From: Microbacterium luteum
Lineage (GTDB): Bacteria; Actinomycetota; Actinomycetes; Actinomycetales; Microbacteriaceae
Assembly: GCF_015277875.1 (NCBI RefSeq)
Contig: NZ_CP063814.1
Location: 868,001-932,000, forward strand
Reading direction: 5' to 3'
DNA: 64,000 bases
Positions 61,624-64,000 of this stretch are shown piece by piece. A program made the translations under genes and the position numbers. The notes beneath the pieces are model-generated. The model searched no databases. It was not told the origin of the DNA and worked only from the letters and a program-made list of their open reading frames with translations. The number at the start of each line of letters is the position of its first letter. The first letter of the stretch is position 1.

Positions 61624-62373
61624 ATGAGCGAGCCGTACACGCTGATCCTCCTCCGCCATGGCCAGAGCGAATGGAACAAGACCAACCAGTTCACCGGGTG
61701 GGTCGATGTCCGCCTCACCGAGCAGGGGAAGTCCGAAGCCGCCCGCGGCGGCTCGCTGCTCGCCGAATCAGGGATGCTCCCCGACGTGCTGCACACGTCG
61801 CTGCTGAGCCGCGCCATCCAGACCGCCGACATCGCCCTCGACGCCGCCGACCGGCTCTGGATCCCGGTCAAGCGCACGTGGCGCCTCAACGAGAGGCACT
61901 ACGGCGCGCTGCAGGGCAAGGACAAGGCGCAGACCCTCGAGGAGTTCGGCGAGGAGCAGTTCATGCTCTGGCGTCGGTCCTTCGACGTTCCGCCGCCGCC
62001 GCTTCCGGCAGACGCCGAGTACAGCCAGGTGGGCGACCCGCGCTACGCCGACATCGACGGCGACGTGCCCGAGACCGAGTCGCTCAAGCTCGTCATCGAT
62101 CGCATGCTGCCGTACTGGCACAGCGACATCGTGCCCGACCTCCAGGCGGGCAAGACCGTGCTGGTGACCGCCCACGGCAACTCCCTGCGCGGCCTCGTCA
62201 AGCACCTCGAGGGCATCAGCGACGACGACATCGCCGCGCTGAACATCCCGACCGGAATCCCGCTCGTCTACCGTCTCGACGAGTCCCTGACCCCGCTGGG
62301 CCCCGGCGAGTACCTCGATCCGGAGGCCGCCGCCGCCGGCGCCGCCGCGGTCGCCTCGCAGGGCAAGGGCTGA
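61624..62373 (+). CDS. gpmA: 2,3-bisphosphoglycerate-dependent phosphoglycerate mutase
   Basis: A 249-residue glycolytic enzyme that interconverts 3- and 2-phosphoglycerate. The RHGQSEWN motif at residues 11-18 contains the phosphorylated histidine, the [10 protein letters not shown] region and [13 protein letters not shown] follow, and the second His is in TAHGNSLRG. The C-terminus has an Ala-rich tail. ATG 61624 is 7 nt after TAGGAT (leaderless type). A strong terminator follows. Confidence 0.96.
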   Translation: MSEPYTLILLRHGQSEWNKTNQFTGWVDVRLTEQGKSEAARGGSLLAESGMLPDVLHTSLLSRAIQTADIALDAADRLWIPVKRTWRLNERHYGALQGKDKAQTLEEFGEEQFMLWRRSFDVPPPPLPADAEYSQVGDPRYADIDGDVPETESLKLVIDRMLPYWHSDIVPDLQAGKTVLVTAHGNSLRGLVKHLEGISDDDIAALNIPTGIPLVYRLDESLTPLGPGEYLDPEAAAAGAAAVASQGKG

Positions 62374-62381
62374 CCTCCCGA

Positions 62382-62433
62382 CGCACGAACGAAGGGCGGG
62401 CCCGCATCGCGGAGCCCGCCCTTCGTTCGTGCG
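62382..62433. terminator. Bidirectional terminator between gpmA and phoU
   Basis: CGCACGAACGAAGGGCGGGC and GCCCGCCCTTCGTTCGTGCG form a perfect 20-bp stem around a 12-nt loop between two convergent genes. Confidence 0.9.
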
Positions 62434-62440
62434 TGTCAGG

Positions 62441-63124
62441 TCAGTCGGATGCGACGATCGTGGTGTCGATCTCCTGGTCGTGGCTGGCCCAGTCGCCGGT
62501 GGCGAGGTAGAGGACCTTCTTCGCCACGGAGACGGCGTGGTCGCCGAAGCGCTCGTGGAAGCGGCTCGCGAGCGTCGCGTCGACGGTCGCGGAGGCCTCG
62601 TGGTCCCATGACTCCGACAGCACCTTCTCGAAGACGCTCACGTGCAGCTCGTCGATCTTGTCGTCGATCTCGCGGATCTGCTCCGCCAGGCGGAGGTCCT
62701 CGGTGCGCAGCAGGTCGGTGAGGGTTCGTGCTGCAGCCACGTCGAGCTCGCCCATCTTGGTGAAGGTGGACTTCAGGCCGTGGGGCACGACGCGCTCCGG
62801 GAAGCGCATGCGCACGAGCTGTGCGACGTGCTCGGCGATGTCGCCCATGCGCTCGAGCGAGGCGCTCATGCGCAGGGCGCTGACGACGATGCGCAGGTCG
62901 CGTGCGACCGGCTGCTGACGAGCGAGGATCTCGATGGCCAGCTCGTCGAGCGCCACCGCCTTCTCATCGATGATGATGTCGGCCTCGATGACCTCCTCGG
63001 CGAGGGAGACATCGCTCTTCTCGAACGCGGTGGAGGCCTTCTCCATCGCGATCGTGACGAGTTCGGAGATCTCGACGAGACGTGACTGCACGTCTTCGAG
63101 GGTCTGGTGGAAGACTTCGCGCAT
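62441..63124 (-). CDS. phoU: Phosphate-signalling regulator PhoU
   Basis: A 227-residue PhoU with two three-helix bundles, each with an acidic metal-binding motif (first: EKASTAFEKSD...EADIIIDEK; second: ASLERMGDIAEHVAQ and FGDHAVSVAKKV). It links Pst transport to the PhoR/SenX3-type kinase. ATG 63124 has AAGGAAAGG upstream; the frame continues to 63283 without a better start. An 11-bp-periodic Pho-box-like repeat lies in its promoter region. Confidence 0.95.
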   Translation of the reverse strand: MREVFHQTLEDVQSRLVEISELVTIAMEKASTAFEKSDVSLAEEVIEADIIIDEKAVALDELAIEILARQQPVARDLRIVVSALRMSASLERMGDIAEHVAQLVRMRFPERVVPHGLKSTFTKMGELDVAAARTLTDLLRTEDLRLAEQIREIDDKIDELHVSVFEKVLSESWDHEASATVDATLASRFHERFGDHAVSVAKKVLYLATGDWASHDQEIDTTIVASD

Positions 63125-63181
63125 TGCGGCACCTTTCCTTCGGTCGTGCGGGGTGCGGCCCCGGCGATTCTCGTCAGGGAA

Positions 63182-63210
63182 GGTTAACGAACGGTTCCCC
63201 CGGGGTGAAT
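63182..63210 (-). promoter_or_regulatory. Pho-box-like triple direct repeat between phoU and the kinase gene
   Basis: GGTTAAC (63182-63188), GGTTCCC (63193-63199) and GGTGAAT (63204-63210) are spaced by exactly 11 nt; read on the minus strand they are ATTCACC, GGGAACC, GTTAACC. This matches the periodic PHO box of actinobacteria and faces phoU. It indicates phosphate-regulated expression of phoU and possibly of the kinase. Confidence 0.7.
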
Positions 63211-63282
63211 AGTACTGATCCCGCGCGGAGGGCATCGGGACTTGCGCGAAGCGGCCGTTCGCGATCCGTTTACGCTGGTCCA

Positions 63283-64000
63283 ATGACCACGACGGCTGCC
63301 GCGCTGCTCGCGCTCCTGGTCGGCTCCCTCATCGGCGCGGGCATCGCCGTCGTCATCTTCCTCTCCCTCCGGGCGCGTGACCGGGCCCACGCCCACTCCT
63401 CTCGTGCGGTTCCCGACGGGATCCGCGAAGTGCTGCACGGCATGGAGGATCCCGCCGCGATCGTCGATGCCTCGTCGACCGTGCTCGCCGCATCGTCTGC
63501 CGCGGCGCCGTACGGCATCGTCGAGGCCGCGGCGCTCGGCAGCGACGACCTGCGCCGCGTGGCGAGGAGAGCGCGGGACGCCACGAGCGTGACCGCCGAG
63601 ACGCTCCGGCTGATGCGCGGCGCCCCGCCGGCCGAATCGCGCCTCGTGACCGTGCGAGCCACGCGGGTGTCACCGCGCCTCACCCTGATCGTGCTGCGCG
63701 ACATCACCGAGCGCGAGCGGGTGGAGCAGATGCGCCGCGACTTCGTGGCGAACACCAGCCACGAGCTGAAGACGCCGGTGGGGGCGGTGACTCTGCTCGC
63801 CGAAGCCATCGAGTCGGCGGCTGACGACCCGGAGCAGGTGAAGGTGTTCGCATCGAGGCTGACCGCGGAGGCTCAGCGTCTGGCATCGCTCACCTCGCGC
63901 ATCATGAATCTGTCCCGCCTCCAGGCCAGCGATGAGCTCAGTGAGCCGCGCGATGTCGCCGTCGACGAAGTGCTCACCTCCGCGATCGAGTCCAGCATGA
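63283..64000 (+). CDS. senX3: SenX3/PhoR-type sensor histidine kinase (3' truncated by window edge)
   Basis: The first 239 residues are visible and the gene runs off the end. An N-terminal membrane helix (residues 5-28) is followed by a PAS-like domain (about 45-145) and the H-box NTSHELKTP with the phosphorylated histidine at about residue 160. The single membrane helix and PAS layout match SenX3 of mycobacteria rather than classical PhoR. ATG 63283 is 6 nt after TACGCT (leaderless type). The partner response regulator should lie just past the window. Confidence 0.9.
   Translation, partial: MTTTAAALLALLVGSLIGAGIAVVIFLSLRARDRAHAHSSRAVPDGIREVLHGMEDPAAIVDASSTVLAASSAAAPYGIVEAAALGSDDLRRVARRARDATSVTAETLRLMRGAPPAESRLVTVRATRVSPRLTLIVLRDITERERVEQMRRDFVANTSHELKTPVGAVTLLAEAIESAADDPEQVKVFASRLTAEAQRLASLTSRIMNLSRLQASDELSEPRDVAVDEVLTSAIESSM

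Overview
This 64 kb window looks like a chromosomal segment of a high-GC actinobacterium of the Microbacteriaceae, most likely Microbacterium or a close relative. The evidence is the codon use, the recR-lysC-asd neighbourhood, mqo, the GlnR-type regulator, a 6C RNA beside a Tad-like pilus locus, a Pls-like synthetase with its M1 peptidase and phosphopantetheinyl transferase, and many leaderless start sites. I see no prophage, insertion sequence, plasmid gene or CRISPR array. It is ordinary core and near-core chromosome with a few lineage-specific elements.

Layout. 1-6.2 kb: end of recR, an inverted ThrE-type exporter, lysC-asd (aspartate family, with an internal start for the LysC beta subunit) and mqo. 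6.2-11.2 kb: tdk, galE, the self-regulated L-lactate pair lldR-lldD behind a perfect 17-bp inverted repeat, a HAD phosphatase and tRNA-Pro. 11.2-17.5 kb (all minus): a wall-anchored surface protein with an LAATG tail, a metallophosphoesterase and a PASTA-type class A penicillin-binding protein. 17.5-21.0 kb: a small DUF4177-like protein, RidA, a cluster of ~31-bp repeats, a uracil-DNA glycosylase-like protein and acs. 21.2-24.35 kb: 6C RNA, then tadA, a TadB/C-like gene, a Flp-like pilin, TadE and a Rv3654c-like protein. 24.4-30.5 kb: topA, tmk, holB and a lipoprotein alpha/beta hydrolase, joined by 4-nt overlaps or leaderless starts.

30.5-39.2 kb: tRNA-Thr, a small membrane protein, a DMT exporter, an MMPL transporter, nicotinamidase, two membrane proteins (one with a duplicated extracytoplasmic module), a frameshifted MOSC gene and tRNA-Lys. 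39.3-43.4 kb: a fasciclin lipoprotein divergent from sigK-rskA, a conserved unknown and pabC. 43.4-47.8 kb: pstSCAB (minus) under a Pho-box-like repeat, with a 15-bp hairpin between pstS and pstC. 47.8-53.5 kb: a Pls/PosA-like synthetase with a +1 G frameshift, an M1 metallopeptidase and a phosphopantetheinyl transferase. 53.5-57.4 kb: mutT1-ppk1 and glnR. 57.5-61.6 kb: two small membrane proteins, nitrobindin, a YgfZ-like protein, a FUSC protein and a methyltransferase. 61.6-64.0 kb: gpmA, phoU and the start of a SenX3/PhoR-like kinase, with a second 11-bp-periodic Pho-box-like site between the last two.

Phosphate handling (pst, phoU, the kinase, ppk1) is the strongest functional theme. The most useful observations are the pervasive TANNNT-6/7-start (leaderless) architecture, the 6C RNA next to the Tad locus, the LldR double operator, the two Pho boxes, two single-base frameshifts in G-rich runs, and several unexplained intergenic inverted repeats.
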